Below, in pieces: positions 6,135 through 6,150 of a DNA stretch of 6,150 nt. The DNA is from an uncultured Nitrospirota bacterium (GTDB taxonomy: Bacteria > Nitrospinota > Nitrospinia > SZUA-224), in the NCBI GenBank assembly GCA_913009285.1, contig CAJVYE010000074.1, positions 1 through 6,150 on the forward strand, written 5' to 3'. The notes below the pieces were generated by a model. That model was not told the origin of the DNA. It searched no databases and saw only the letters and a program-made list of their open reading frames with translations. The stretch's first letter is position 1, and the number at the start of each line of letters is the position of its first letter. Made by a program: the position numbers and the translations under genes.

Positions 6135-6150
6135 GAAATCAGCATCACAG

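Overview
The window carries four genes, all on the + strand, in two pairs, plus three blocks of palindromic or repetitive DNA that take up nearly all the non-coding sequence. The organism looks like a diderm (Gram-negative-type) bacterium, because it has a type II secretion secretin and its ATPase. The genes are moderately AT-rich and lean heavily on AGA/AGG for arginine and ATA for isoleucine. That codon use and the dense REP/MITE-like repeats resemble uncultured anaerobic lineages such as Desulfobacterota, Nitrospirota or Brocadiales-type Planctomycetes. This placement is an impression and cannot be settled from the window alone.

Region 1 (2-3264) is a type II secretion fragment: the 3' part of gspD (outer-membrane secretin, open at the left edge) followed by complete gspE (cytoplasmic secretion ATPase). 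A heptamer-repeat block at 1402-1531 lies between them. It overlaps the end of gspD, encodes that gene's last four residues and stop codon, and ends just before the gspE ribosome-binding site. The gspF gene that usually follows gspE is not here.

Region 2 (3265-3689) is 425 bp with no credible gene. It holds a 7-bp tandem repeat, a short hairpin that looks like an internally deleted copy of the element at the right end of the window, a roughly mirror-symmetric 182-bp cluster of CCCTTTCAGGG-type and CCCAGGG-type palindromes, and a REP-like palindrome with a GTAG tetranucleotide on the - strand.

Region 3 (3690-5935) is a tightly coupled pair. The first gene is a LipM-type octanoyltransferase (lipoate assembly) with a recognisable cysteine. 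It overlaps by ATGA a class II tRNA nucleotidyltransferase (CCA-adding family) with a C-terminal HD domain. These are housekeeping functions unrelated to secretion.

Region 4 (5936-6150) is almost entirely one 183-bp imperfect palindrome (5952-6134) with well-conserved terminal inverted repeats. It is probably a non-autonomous mobile element (MITE-like) inserted 16 bp after the cca stop codon.

I see no defence system, CRISPR array, RNA gene or other new multigene system. The most notable material is the repeat architecture: several palindromic families placed exactly at gene boundaries, one of them forming the end of a coding sequence.
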